A stretch of 37,549 bases of DNA. Source: Holophagaceae bacterium. GTDB taxonomy: Bacteria > Acidobacteriota > Holophagae > Holophagales > Holophagaceae. The stretch's first letter is position 1. Every line of letters starts with the position of its first letter. The notes beneath the pieces are model-generated. The model did not search any database. It saw nothing but the letters and a program-made list of their open reading frames with translations, and was not told the DNA's origin. Location of the stretch: positions 1-37,549 of the forward strand of contig PLUC01000173.1 in NCBI GenBank assembly GCA_003165415.1, written 5' to 3'. The translations under genes were made by a program, and so were the position numbers. Positions 18,340 through 26,955 of this stretch are shown one piece after another.

Positions 18340-18921
18340 ATGGATCTGCAAAAGCTCAAAGCCCCGGTGGACCGGCAGCTCGCCCTGCTGGGCTTCGAAC
18401 TGGTCTGCCTGGAAGCGGCCCGTGAGGGCCGGGATTCCATCCTGCGGCTCTACATCGACCACCTGGACCGGGGGCCGGACGGCAACCGGCCGATCACCCT
18501 GGACGACTGCGTGGCCGCCAATGACGGCCTGGTGGCCTGGCTGGACGTGGAGTTCCCCGACCTGCGCAACGACCTGAACTTGGAGGTTTCCAGCCCGGGG
18601 CTGGAGCGCCCCCTGGTCAAGCCCGAGCATTTCCAGCGCTTCCAGGGCCGCCTCTGCCGGATCCAGACCGGTGCCCCCATCAACGGGCAGAAACGTTTCA
18701 AGGGCTGGATCGGAACTTCCACCGAGGCCGCCGTCACCTTGGAAGAGGACGGCGTGCTCAAGACCATCCCCCTCGAGGCCATCCAGAAAGCCCGCCTCGC
18801 CCCCTTCGACGAAGAGAAGGCCCCCCCACCCCGGCTGCTCGCCCCGAGCGCGCTGCCGGACCAACCCGATGCCGCCGGCGTAGAGAAAAGCGCCGGCAAG
18901 GAGACACCATGGCACTCGTAG
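18340..18921 (+). CDS. rimP: Ribosome maturation factor RimP
   Basis: This 193-residue protein assists late maturation of the 30S ribosomal subunit. It has the N-terminal alpha/beta domain (about 1-90, GFELVCLEAAREGRDSILRLYID), the signature LNLEVSSPGLERPL at the domain border, and a C-terminal SH3-like domain (about 95-155). A Pro/Ala-rich tail of about 35 residues follows. The start ATG at 18340 has AAGG about nine bases upstream. The 3' end overlaps nusA by 13 bases, in the classical rimP-nusA-infB operon. Confidence 0.95.
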   Translation: MDLQKLKAPVDRQLALLGFELVCLEAAREGRDSILRLYIDHLDRGPDGNRPITLDDCVAANDGLVAWLDVEFPDLRNDLNLEVSSPGLERPLVKPEHFQRFQGRLCRIQTGAPINGQKRFKGWIGTSTEAAVTLEEDGVLKTIPLEAIQKARLAPFDEEKAPPPRLLAPSALPDQPDAAGVEKSAGKETPWHS

Positions 18922-20228
18922 CAACCAGCTTTTTCGACAGCGTCAAGATGATCGCGGTGGAGAAGGGCATCCCCGAAGAGGATGTGTTCAAGGCCGTGGA
19001 GGAATCCCTGGTCAAGGCCGCCGAGAAGTATTTCCAGGGCTTCGATTTCTACGGCAACTTCCAGGCCCAGATGGAGCGGGACACCGGCGAGTTCCATGTC
19101 TACGCCCTCAAGCAGGTGGTGCCCATCGTCGAGGAGGAGGACCTGGAGATCAGCCTGGAGGAGGCCCAGGCGCTGAACCCGGCCGCGGCCGAGGGCGACA
19201 CCCTCTGGCTGCCCCAGGACACCTCGCAGCTGGGCCGCATCGCGGCCCAGGCCGCCAAGCAGGTGCTGGTGCAGAAGGTGCGCGAGGCGGAACGGGACCG
19301 GATCTTCACCGACTTCGCCGACCGCATCGGCGAGGTGGTGGTGGGCGAGGTCAAGCGCTTCGAGAAGAGCGCCATCATCCTGGAGATCGACCGGGTGGAG
19401 GCCATGCTCAAGCGCAGCGAGGCCCTGCGCGGCGACCGCTTCGACAAGGGCCAGCGCATCAAAGTGGTCATCTCAGCCGTGGACAAGTCGGCCAAGGACC
19501 CCCAGGTGCAGGTGAGCCGCACCGATCCCCGGCTGCTGATCAAGCTGTTCGACCAGGAAGTCCCTGAAATCCATGACGGCACCGTGGTCATCCGCAGCTG
19601 CGTGCGCGAGGCCGGCGACCGGGCCAAGGTGGCGGTGCACTCCCTGGATCCGGACGTGGATCCGGTGGGCGCCTGCGTGGGCCTCAAGGGCAGCCGGGTG
19701 CAGGCCATCATCCGGGAACTGAAGAACGAGAAGATCGACATCGTCCGCTTCGACGAGGACAGCTCCCGTTTCATCGCCAACGCCCTGAACCCGGCCAAGG
19801 CCCTGAGGGTCACCGTCACCGACCTGGAGCACCGCCGGGTGGAGGTGGTGGTGGATGATGAACAGCTCAGTATCGCCATCGGCAAGCGCGGCCAGAACGT
19901 CCGCCTGGCCGCCAAGCTCACCGGCTGGAACATCGATGTGCGCAGCGAGGCCGAAAAGCGGCGCGAGACCGAAGCGGCCATGGTCCAGGCCCTGCCGGAG
20001 ATGGCGGCCAAGGTGCCGGACGAACACCCCTCCTCCCAGCTCCTGGAGGAACTGGGCAGCATCGAGGGCCTGATTGATGCGGTCGTCAAAAACCTCGCCT
20101 TGGCCGGCTATACGAACGCAAAATCCTTGTACACTGTAACGGTTGAGCAATTGCTCACGGTCGACGGCATAGATCAGGATCTTGCTTTCCGGCTTATTGA
20201 CGCCGTGCACGCCCGGTTCGGAGAGTAG
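18909..20228 (+). CDS. nusA: Transcription termination/antitermination factor NusA
   Basis: This 439-residue NusA binds RNA polymerase and modulates pausing, termination and antitermination. Domain order: N-terminal RNAP-binding domain (about 1-125), S1 domain (about 130-200, VVVGEVKRFEKSAIILEI), KH1 (about 205-275) and KH2 (about 280-345). The GACVGLKGSRVQAIIREL and LSIAIGKRGQNVRLAAKLTG motifs are present. The C-terminus has one helix-hairpin-helix-like segment (about 375-437), so it is shorter than enterobacterial NusA with its two acidic repeats. An ideal AAGGAG precedes the ATG inside the rimP end, indicating coupled translation. Confidence 0.97.
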   Translation: MALVATSFFDSVKMIAVEKGIPEEDVFKAVEESLVKAAEKYFQGFDFYGNFQAQMERDTGEFHVYALKQVVPIVEEEDLEISLEEAQALNPAAAEGDTLWLPQDTSQLGRIAAQAAKQVLVQKVREAERDRIFTDFADRIGEVVVGEVKRFEKSAIILEIDRVEAMLKRSEALRGDRFDKGQRIKVVISAVDKSAKDPQVQVSRTDPRLLIKLFDQEVPEIHDGTVVIRSCVREAGDRAKVAVHSLDPDVDPVGACVGLKGSRVQAIIRELKNEKIDIVRFDEDSSRFIANALNPAKALRVTVTDLEHRRVEVVVDDEQLSIAIGKRGQNVRLAAKLTGWNIDVRSEAEKRRETEAAMVQALPEMAAKVPDEHPSSQLLEELGSIEGLIDAVVKNLALAGYTNAKSLYTVTVEQLLTVDGIDQDLAFRLIDAVHARFGE

Positions 20229-20288
20229 GCCTAGATCGAACCTTCACCGGCTTTTTGCCCCTTTCATCGGATCGAGGTACGCCCCTTC

Positions 20289-23200
20289 ATGTTGCGCATC
20301 AACCAGTTAGCCAAAGAGCTTGGCGTGAGCAATCACGAAGTGCTCGAAGCCCTCGAAAAGCACCTGGGCGTCCAGGGGAAGAGCCATAGTTCCAATCTCA
20401 GCGACGATCAGATCAACGGGTTGCGCCGGGTCATGGAAGGCAAGCCCAGAAGTGAGGAGGCGGCCGCGGCCCCCCCGCCCCCCCCAACCCCACCCAAGGC
20501 CGTGCCCCCGATCATCCGCATCGTGAAACCCACCCTCGCACCGGCTCCGCCGCCCCCGCCCGCTCCGCCAGCGGTCCTCATCAAGAAACCCGAAGCCCCG
20601 GCGGCGGGTTCAAATCCCGTTGAAGCGGAATCTGTCCCAGCTTCGGCCGAACCGAGCGAGGCGACAGCAATGGAACAACCCCAATCCGCCGGAGAGGCGA
20701 TGCAGGCCCTCCTCGGGCGCCCCACCCCGCAGGGGGAGGGCTTCTCCCGGCTGCGCATCTCCCAGGCCCCCGCGCCGGCGGCCAAGCCCCAGGAGCCCGC
20801 GCGCTACATCCAGTTGCCCGCCCAGCAGGCTCCCGGCAAGGGCCGGCCCGAGGCTGGCGCCCGGCCGGTCATCCAGCGCCCCGGGCAGCAGTCCGCGGTC
20901 CAGCGTTCGGGCCTGCCGCAGCCGGAAAAGACCCTGCTGCCCATGGCCGCCAATACCGGCAAGGGCGCGGTCAAGCATGACCCCACCCCGGCCCCGCCCA
21001 GCCGGCGCCCGTTCATCCCCCCCTCCATCACCGAGCTGAGGTCCGATTCCGGCTTCACCCGGATCAAGATGTCGGATACCCCGGCGCCCCAGCCCCGACC
21101 CTCGGAGCCGGCCCGCTACATCCAGCTGCCCCAGGCGCGCCAGTCGGTGTCCCGGCCCAGCGGCCCCAGCCGTCCCGGCGGTCCCGGCAGCGGCCCCAGC
21201 CGTCCCGGCGGCCCCGGCAGCGGCCCCAGCCGTCCTGGCGGCCCCGGCAGCGGCCCCAGCCGTCCCGGCGTCCGTCCCGGCGCGCCCGGCGCCCGCCCCA
21301 GCGGCGGCCCCGGTCTCAACCGGCGCGGCCCCTCCCTGCCTACCAACACCGCCCCGGATCCCAACGCCCAGAAGGGTCCTGGACGCACCGGCCACTTCAC
21401 CGGCAAGAAGAAGGACGACAAGCGCTCGCGGGCCGAACGCATGGCCGAGGAGCTGGAGCTCAAGCTCAGGCAGCCCCGCTCGCGCGCCCAGCAGATCGCC
21501 ACCGAGTACATCAACGACGAGATCGGCATCGTGATGCTGTCCGAAGGCGTCTCGGTGAAGGAACTGGCCGAGAAGTGCAACCGCCCGGCCAAGGACGTGG
21601 TGGCCAAGCTGCTGCACCGGGGCGTGTTCGCCACCATCAACCAGCCCCTGGACACGGAGCTGGCCAAGGAGATCGCCCGGGAGTTCGGCTACCTGGCCGA
21701 CATCGTCACCTTCGAGGAGGACGTCCAGATCTCCGCCGAGGAAGCCAGCGTGGCCGTGGGCGAAAAGCTCTGGCGGCCCCCGGTGGTCACCATCATGGGC
21801 CACGTGGACCACGGCAAGACCTCCCTGCTGGACGCCATCCGCACCAGCAAGGTGGCGGCGGGCGAGGCCGGCGGCATCACCCAGGCCATCGGCGCCTACC
21901 ACGTGGACGTGAAGAGCGGTGACGGACCGGAACGGCAGATCGTGTTCATCGACACCCCCGGCCACGAAGCCTTCACCAAGATGCGGGCCCGGGGCGCCAA
22001 GGTCACGGACATCGTCATCCTGGTGGTGGCCGCCGACGACGGGGTCATGCCCCAGACGGTGGAAGCCATCAACCACACCAAGGCCGCCGACGTGCCCATG
22101 GTGGTGGCCATCAACAAGATCGACAAGCCCGGCGCCAACCCGGACAAGGTCGAACAGATGCTCCTGCAGTACGGGATCCAGACCGAAGCCTACGGGGGCG
22201 AGGTCCCCTGCGTGCGCGTGAGCGCCAAGACCAAGGCGGGCCTCGACACCCTGCTGGAAACCGTGCTCCTGGTGGCCGATCTCAAGGACCTGAAGGCGGT
22301 CTACGACTGCCCCGCCGCCGGCAGCATCATCGAGGCGCGGCTGGACCGCGGCCGGGGCCCCGTGGCCGCGGTGCTGGTCCAGCAGGGCACCCTGCACGCC
22401 GGCGAGATCTTCGTGGCGGGCGCCACCATGGGCCGGGTCCGGGCCATGTTCAACGACCGTGGCGAGAAGATCAGCGAAGCCACCCCGTCCATGGCCGTGC
22501 AGATCCTCGGCTTCGAGGAAGTGCCGGTCTCGGGCGACAACCTGCAGGTGGTGGAGGACGAGGCCAAGGCCAGGACCATCGTCGGCTTCCGCCAGGAGAA
22601 GGCCAAGGCGGCCGCCCAGATCAAGCAGCGGGTCACCCTGGAAAACCTGTTCTCCACCCTGAAGGAAGGCCAGATCAAGGAACTGCCGCTGATCATCAAG
22701 GGCGACACCCAGGGTTCCGTGGAATCCCTGGTGGGCAGCCTCGAGCGGCTCTCCACGGAGAAGGTGCGGGTGCGGATCATCCACGCCGCGGCCGGCACCG
22801 TAACCGAGAACGACGTGCTGCTGGCGGAGGCCTCCAAGGCCACCATCATCGCCTTCAGCGCCAAGGCCGAACGCAAGGCCGAGGAACTGGCCCAGGAAGA
22901 GGGCGTGGACATCCGCTTCCACGACATCATCTACAAGGTCACCGAGGAGATCGCCGCGGCCATGCTGGGCCTGCTGGACGCCATCGAACGGGAGACCATC
23001 CAGGGCCAGGCGGAGGTCCGCCAGATCTTCAAGGTGAACAAGTCGGTCATCGCCGGCTCCTTCGTCACCGAGGGCAAGGTGCAGAAGGGCTACAAGGCCC
23101 GGGTCAAGCGCGGCGCCGACGTCATCTGGGAAGGCGACATCAAGACCCTCAAGCGCTTCAAGGACGACGTCCACGAAGTGAAGAACGGCCTGGATTGCGG

Positions 23201-23291
23201 TATCGACCTGGACGGCTTCACCGGCCTGCGGGAAGGGGATCTCCTGGAGTTCTACACCCGGGAGAAGGTTGCTGCCACCAGCCTCAGCTGA
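20289..23291 (+). CDS. infB: Translation initiation factor IF-2
   Basis: This 1000-residue GTPase places fMet-tRNA on the ribosome and joins the subunits. It has an IF2_N domain at the start ([20 protein letters not shown]) and a long Pro/Ala/Gly/Arg-rich linker (about 55-390). A second N-domain (about 395-445) and the G domain follow, with [17 protein letters not shown] and NKID, and then domains II-IV to the end. Inside the linker a module ending in EPARYIQLP occurs twice (residues about 151-180 and 255-285), and a decapeptide [10 protein letters not shown] is repeated in tandem. The start follows GAGG 11 bases upstream. It is last in rimP-nusA-infB; no rbfA follows. Confidence 0.98.
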   Translation: MLRINQLAKELGVSNHEVLEALEKHLGVQGKSHSSNLSDDQINGLRRVMEGKPRSEEAAAAPPPPPTPPKAVPPIIRIVKPTLAPAPPPPPAPPAVLIKKPEAPAAGSNPVEAESVPASAEPSEATAMEQPQSAGEAMQALLGRPTPQGEGFSRLRISQAPAPAAKPQEPARYIQLPAQQAPGKGRPEAGARPVIQRPGQQSAVQRSGLPQPEKTLLPMAANTGKGAVKHDPTPAPPSRRPFIPPSITELRSDSGFTRIKMSDTPAPQPRPSEPARYIQLPQARQSVSRPSGPSRPGGPGSGPSRPGGPGSGPSRPGGPGSGPSRPGVRPGAPGARPSGGPGLNRRGPSLPTNTAPDPNAQKGPGRTGHFTGKKKDDKRSRAERMAEELELKLRQPRSRAQQIATEYINDEIGIVMLSEGVSVKELAEKCNRPAKDVVAKLLHRGVFATINQPLDTELAKEIAREFGYLADIVTFEEDVQISAEEASVAVGEKLWRPPVVTIMGHVDHGKTSLLDAIRTSKVAAGEAGGITQAIGAYHVDVKSGDGPERQIVFIDTPGHEAFTKMRARGAKVTDIVILVVAADDGVMPQTVEAINHTKAADVPMVVAINKIDKPGANPDKVEQMLLQYGIQTEAYGGEVPCVRVSAKTKAGLDTLLETVLLVADLKDLKAVYDCPAAGSIIEARLDRGRGPVAAVLVQQGTLHAGEIFVAGATMGRVRAMFNDRGEKISEATPSMAVQILGFEEVPVSGDNLQVVEDEAKARTIVGFRQEKAKAAAQIKQRVTLENLFSTLKEGQIKELPLIIKGDTQGSVESLVGSLERLSTEKVRVRIIHAAAGTVTENDVLLAEASKATIIAFSAKAERKAEELAQEEGVDIRFHDIIYKVTEEIAAAMLGLLDAIERETIQGQAEVRQIFKVNKSVIAGSFVTEGKVQKGYKARVKRGADVIWEGDIKTLKRFKDDVHEVKNGLDCGIDLDGFTGLREGDLLEFYTREKVAATSLS
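21162..21270 (+). repeat. 30-base tandem repeat inside infB
   Basis: Three full units (starting at 21162, 21192 and 21222) and a partial fourth of a 30-base unit beginning GGCCCCAGCCGTCC encode [10 protein letters not shown] repeats in the disordered linker of IF-2. Units differ by only one or two bases, suggesting recent expansion. Copy number is likely to vary between strains. Confidence 0.85.
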
Positions 23292-23301
23292 GCTTGAGAT
23301 T

Positions 23302-23354
23302 AGGGGCCGTAGCAAAATAACCTGTGCATTTCAGGTTATTTTGCTACGGCCCCT
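23302..23354. repeat. 23-bp perfect inverted repeat downstream of infB
   Basis: Positions 23302-23324 and 23332-23354 are perfectly complementary over 23 bp, with the 7-base loop TGCATTT. The arm reads from a GGGGCC base through GTAGC and an AAAATAA block to CCTG near the loop. It begins 11 bases after the infB stop. It could act as a very strong RNA hairpin (3' end protection or termination) or be a small mobile-element remnant. There is no T-run after the right arm. Confidence 0.85.
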
Positions 23355-23415
23355 TATGCCGGGGCCGAAACGCCCTGTTGAGGTCAATTCTGGACAACGG
23401 TTTGCCAATGGGCGA

Positions 23416-23442
23416 GGCCCGGCGTGAACCGTCGGGCCTTTT
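23416..23442 (+). terminator. Intrinsic terminator of the rimP-nusA-infB operon
   Basis: GGCCCGGC, loop GTGAACC, then GTCGGGCC form an 8-bp stem (one G-U pair) followed directly by TTTT. This is a standard rho-independent layout and lies 125 bases after infB, shortly before the pseudopilin gene. Confidence 0.7.
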
Positions 23443-23469
23443 GCCGTATCCTCCTGGTAAGGTGCTTTC

Positions 23470-23871
23470 ATGGCCATTTCCAAAGCGCGCCAGCGCGGCT
23501 TCACCCTTATTGAACTTCTCACGGTCATGACCATCCTGGCCGTGCTCGCCACCGTCGGCATCGTCGGCTACCGCAGGCACACCAAGGCGGCCCGGGAGGC
23601 GGTGCTCAAGGAGGACCTGTTCCAGCTCAACCACTGCCTGGAGCAGTACCAGGCCGACCGGGGCAAGTACCCCACTTCCATCGCCCAGCTCCGGGAACAG
23701 AAGTATCTGCGGGACATTCCCGTGGATCCCATGACCCAGTCCAAGGACACCTGGGTGACCGAGTTCGAAGCCCCGGATCCGGACAACCCCGACGCCGAAG
23801 CGGGCATCTTCCGCATCCGCAGCGGGTCCACCGACACGGGCGAGAACAAGGTGCCCTACAACGAATGGTGA
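23470..23871 (+). CDS. GspG-like type II pseudopilin
   Basis: This 133-residue prepilin-type protein has a short leader MAISKARQRG and the cleavage/methylation site RG-FTLIELLTVMTILAVLATV, whose hydrophobic helix packs in the pilus core. The C-terminal part, with LKEDLFQLNHCLEQYQADRGKYP and IPVDPMT, matches the GspG major pseudopilin pattern. It would be processed by the prepilin peptidase encoded at 30417-31331. AAGG lies about eight bases before the ATG. No other type II secretion or type IV pilus assembly gene is in the window, so its machine must be encoded elsewhere. The next gene starts four bases after its stop. Confidence 0.85.
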   Translation: MAISKARQRGFTLIELLTVMTILAVLATVGIVGYRRHTKAAREAVLKEDLFQLNHCLEQYQADRGKYPTSIAQLREQKYLRDIPVDPMTQSKDTWVTEFEAPDPDNPDAEAGIFRIRSGSTDTGENKVPYNEW

Positions 23872-23875
23872 GCCC

Positions 23876-24415
23876 ATGACGGCCAAAACCCTCGCCCGCG
23901 CCGACGCCGTCGCCGCCGTGCTCCTGCTTCTCTGGGCGGGCATGGTGCTCGGTTTCGCCTTCCTGGTGGCGCCCCTCCTGTTCAGCAGCCTGCCCAGCCG
24001 CGACCTGGCCGGAATGCTCGCGGGGAAGGTGGTGGCGAGGCTGGACCTGGCCGCCTGGATCGCCTTCGGCGTCGCCATCGTCCTGGTCCAGGGTGGCCGC
24101 TGGCTGGCGGAACTGCCCGAGACCGAGATCCTGGGCCCCATGCGGCTGTGGAGCGCCGCGGCGGTGCTAGCTCTGCTGATGTGCTTCACCAGCGCGTTCG
24201 TCATCTCGCCCAAGCTGCACGCCATCCGCGCCCGGATGGGCAATGCGGTGGAGATCTTCGCCCCGGACTCTCCCGAACGGCTCGCCTACCAGAAGGCCCA
24301 TGGGCTTTCCCGCCAGTTCATGGGCCTGCGCCTGCTGCTGGCCCTGGCCCTGGCCGCCGGAACCCTGGCCCTGCCCCGTCCCGCCCCGGAGCCGCTGCGG
24401 GAAAACCAGCCCTAG
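23876..24415 (+). CDS. DUF4149-family membrane protein
   Basis: This 179-residue protein has four predicted TM helices (about 12-35, 55-78, 90-112, 140-162). The N-terminal WAGMVLGFAFLVAPLLFSSL, the middle FTSAFVISPKLHAIRARM and the spacing of helices are typical of DUF4149/TMEM205-like proteins, whose function is not established. It starts four bases after the pseudopilin stop and is therefore probably co-transcribed with it. Charged residues in the loop after TM3 (KLHAIRARMG) are the conserved part of the family. Confidence 0.7.
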   Translation: MTAKTLARADAVAAVLLLLWAGMVLGFAFLVAPLLFSSLPSRDLAGMLAGKVVARLDLAAWIAFGVAIVLVQGGRWLAELPETEILGPMRLWSAAAVLALLMCFTSAFVISPKLHAIRARMGNAVEIFAPDSPERLAYQKAHGLSRQFMGLRLLLALALAAGTLALPRPAPEPLRENQP

Positions 24416-24423
24416 GGTTTTTT
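24402..24423 (+). terminator. Possible intrinsic terminator after the DUF4149 gene
   Basis: AAAACC (24402-24407) and GGTTTT (24416-24421) can pair across an 8-base loop that includes the stop codon, followed by further Ts (T6 in total). The stem is short and AT-rich, so termination would be partial at best. Confidence 0.3.
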
Positions 24424-24476
24424 GCTTCCTCAACCAAAATGAAAGTATTATTCAAGGACCATCTGGGAAAGGCGGC

Positions 24477-25712
24477 ATGGGTAATCTCGGGTTGAGAGCG
24501 GAAATGCGTGACGGGAACACCATCCGGGCCTACCTGGATGAGCTTGTGCTCAAGAAGACGGTGGTCCAGCTATGGATCGCCCAATCGGAAACGCTGCCCT
24601 TCGAGACCACCATTGCCCGCCTCAGCCGGGACACCTTCATCACCATCCAGACCCCCCCGCTGCCCCTGGACCAGCAGTTGAACTTCGCCTTCATGGTGGA
24701 TTCCAGGCGATTTACAGCTCATACAAAAGTGGTGTCCACCGGCGTATTCAAGATCCCCACCTCGGTCGCCATGGGCGAGCGCCGGGAGCGGTTCCGGGGC
24801 TCCTTCAGGCGGGCCGAGGGGATCGAGGTGTTCGCCTGCGAAAAGGTGTCCGCGCCCTTCATCTGGGGCAGGATCCTCACCGGCAGGCTCGTGGACCTCA
24901 GCGTGCAGGGCCTCCGGGTATCCCTGGACGAGGTCACCGCCGGGCCGGAGGAATCCACCGCCCTGGCCCGCGGCGACACCTTCGCCTCCATCTGCATCAC
25001 CGGCCTGCCCTACACCCCCACCATCCAGTGCGGCGGCATCGTCGCCCATGTGCTGCGGACCGCCTCCGAAGAGCCCTCCGCGGGGTTCCTGCTCACCGGC
25101 CTGCGGGAAACCGACGTGAAGAGCATCGAGCGGATCCTGGCCAGGCGCTTTCCCACCACCTTCGGCCAGACCTTTCCGCAGATGCACCGGAAGACCGACA
25201 TCGCCGACCAGCCCGGAGCCCCGGTGCAGGTCAAGGCCGCCGCCAAGGCGCCGGAAGTGGTGGCCCCGCCCCCCGCCCCCGCCGCCCCGGTCAAGGAGCG
25301 GCCGGTGCGCCCGGAGGTGACCGGCCTCATGCGCATCCGCAAGGCCGTGCGCAGGATCCTGGTCATCTCGGCGGCCAGCGATAGTCCCAAGACCCTGGCC
25401 GACTGGATGCGGGAGGACGACTTCAAGCAGGTGTACGAGGCCAGGTCGTTCCTGGAGGCCCAGAACCTGACCAGGACCACCCAGTTCGACCTGGTCCTCC
25501 TGGACGTGAAAGTGGGCGGCCATTTCGGCCAGATGATCCTGGAAGCCCTGCACCGGCATGACCTGCTGCTGAACACCCCGGTGATCCTGATCGCCGACCG
25601 GCGGGACGCCAGCATCGAGGCCGTGGCCAAAGCCATCGAGGCCATCCACATCCATGAAAAACGGGCGCCTTACGAAGACCTGGTGCCCGTCCTGTACACC
25701 TTTCTCACCTAA
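24477..25712 (+). CDS. PilZ-type domain plus degenerate receiver protein (copy 1)
   Basis: This 411-residue soluble protein has a YcgR-like N-terminal region (about 12-98) and a PilZ domain (about 99-225), with the c-di-GMP motifs RxxxR (Arg103/Arg107) and DxSxxG (Asp140, Ser142, Gly145). A Pro/Ala/Lys linker (about 245-280) leads to a receiver-like domain (about 290-410). The receiver keeps the putative phospho-acceptor in LVLLDVKV (Asp343) and a Lys at 395. It lacks the usual acidic pair at the first strand (RILVISAAS), so normal phosphorylation is unlikely. I chose the ATG at 24477, preceded by AAAGG; the frame continues upstream only as a shadow. The protein at 26956-28260 has the same layout. 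It overlaps convergent hflX by four bases. Confidence 0.75.
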   Translation: MGNLGLRAEMRDGNTIRAYLDELVLKKTVVQLWIAQSETLPFETTIARLSRDTFITIQTPPLPLDQQLNFAFMVDSRRFTAHTKVVSTGVFKIPTSVAMGERRERFRGSFRRAEGIEVFACEKVSAPFIWGRILTGRLVDLSVQGLRVSLDEVTAGPEESTALARGDTFASICITGLPYTPTIQCGGIVAHVLRTASEEPSAGFLLTGLRETDVKSIERILARRFPTTFGQTFPQMHRKTDIADQPGAPVQVKAAAKAPEVVAPPPAPAAPVKERPVRPEVTGLMRIRKAVRRILVISAASDSPKTLADWMREDDFKQVYEARSFLEAQNLTRTTQFDLVLLDVKVGGHFGQMILEALHRHDLLLNTPVILIADRRDASIEAVAKAIEAIHIHEKRAPYEDLVPVLYTFLT

Positions 25713-26866
25713 ACTTCCCAGTTCTCCAGCACCCTGGGCACGGGCGCGCCGGGGATGAGGTCCAGCAGCCATTGGCGGATCGCGTCCACCCCGTCGCGGG
25801 TCAAGGCGCAGGTCTGCACGGCGTCGGGGTGGACCCGCTTGAGCTCCAGGCGGCGGGGCCGGGTGACCTTGTCGGTCTGGTTGAGCACCAGCAGCCGGGC
25901 GTGTTCGCCGCAGCCGAGCTCCTTGAGGGTGGCGCCCACCACCTTGAGGTGGTCCTCCAGTTCCGGGCTGCTGGCGTCCGCCACCACCAGCAGGGCGTCG
26001 GCGGTGCGCACTTCGCCCAGGGTGGAGCGGAACGCCGCCACCAGCTGGTGCGGGAGCAGGCGGATGAAGCCCACGGTGTCGGAGACCAGGGCGTGCCGGG
26101 GCTCCAGGGTCTCCGGGTCCACCCCCAGCCAGGCCTTGCGGGTGGTGGTGTCCAAGGTGGCGAACAGCATGTCCTGGGGCTCGCCCTCCCCGGTCAGGGC
26201 CTTCAGGATGCTGGTCTTGCCGGCATTGGTGTAGCCCACCAGGCAGACCCTCGGAATCTTGGGCGAGCGGCCCTGGCGCTGGGTGTCTCGCACCCGCTGC
26301 AGGTGCTCCAGCTCCTTCTTGAGCTGGCTGATGCGCAGGCGGGTCATGCGCCGGTCCACCTCGATCTGGGTCTCGCCCGCCCCGCCCCGGACGCCCACCC
26401 CGCCCACCTGCCGTTCCAGATGGGTCCAGGCGCCCTTGAGCCGGGGCAGTTCGTACTCGTACCGGGCCAGCTCCACCTGGGCCTTGGCCTCCCGGGTCTG
26501 GGCCCGCTGCTCGAAGATGCTCAGGATCAGCCCGGTGCGGTCCAGGCAATCCATGCCTGTGGCTTTTTCAATGTTCCGGATCTGGCCGCCGGACAGCTCG
26601 TTGTCGCAGATCAGCAGGCGCGCCCCCTGGCGGCGTGCCTCATCGGCCACCAGCTCGAGCTGGCCTTTGCCGTAGAACAGGCGCGCCTCCACCGTGGCCC
26701 GCCGGAGCCGCTGGCGCCCCACCGGCAGGAGTTCGCAGGCCCTGGCCAATTCTTCCAGCTCGGCGAGATGCTCTTCGATATCATCTTCTCTATCGTGAGG
26801 GCCCTGATGGGCGAGCAGGAAGCAACGAAGGCGTGGTTCATCCATAGGCAAGGAGATTACCATCAC
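25709..26866 (-). CDS. hflX: Ribosome-associated GTPase HflX
   Basis: This 385-residue HflX rescues or splits stalled/hibernating ribosomes. It has an N-terminal HflX domain (about 10-185), including the glycine-rich VGGVGVRGGAGETQIEVDRR segment. Its coiled region then leads into the G domain (about 205-370) with P-loop GYTNAGKTS, switch II DTVGFIRLLP and G4 written NQTD. The consensus G4 is NKxD, so the lysine that stacks on guanine is replaced by glutamine. Two ATGs at 26866 and one at 26845 are possible starts; none has a clear RBS. The gene lies between two PilZ/pseudo-receiver genes, convergent with one and divergent from the other. Confidence 0.93.
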   Translation of the reverse strand: MMVISLPMDEPRLRCFLLAHQGPHDREDDIEEHLAELEELARACELLPVGRQRLRRATVEARLFYGKGQLELVADEARRQGARLLICDNELSGGQIRNIEKATGMDCLDRTGLILSIFEQRAQTREAKAQVELARYEYELPRLKGAWTHLERQVGGVGVRGGAGETQIEVDRRMTRLRISQLKKELEHLQRVRDTQRQGRSPKIPRVCLVGYTNAGKTSILKALTGEGEPQDMLFATLDTTTRKAWLGVDPETLEPRHALVSDTVGFIRLLPHQLVAAFRSTLGEVRTADALLVVADASSPELEDHLKVVGATLKELGCGEHARLLVLNQTDKVTRPRRLELKRVHPDAVQTCALTRDGVDAIRQWLLDLIPGAPVPRVLENWEV

Positions 26867-26955
26867 CAGGGACCAGCCGGCGCTGGATGAAATAACCCTA
26901 TTGGCGGTGTAAGATCCACAGGTACTCCATCTTTTCCAGGGATTCGCGAGGGGAC

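Noticed and set aside
21162-21270. Tandem array considered as a CRISPR-like repeat
   Set aside because: Units are contiguous with no spacers and encode an in-frame decapeptide repeat of IF-2.
20610-23315. Open frame of about 900 codons antisense to infB
   Set aside because: It mirrors infB codon positions in a GC-rich genome, is rich in Gly/His/Val/Asp without domain structure, and has no RBS.
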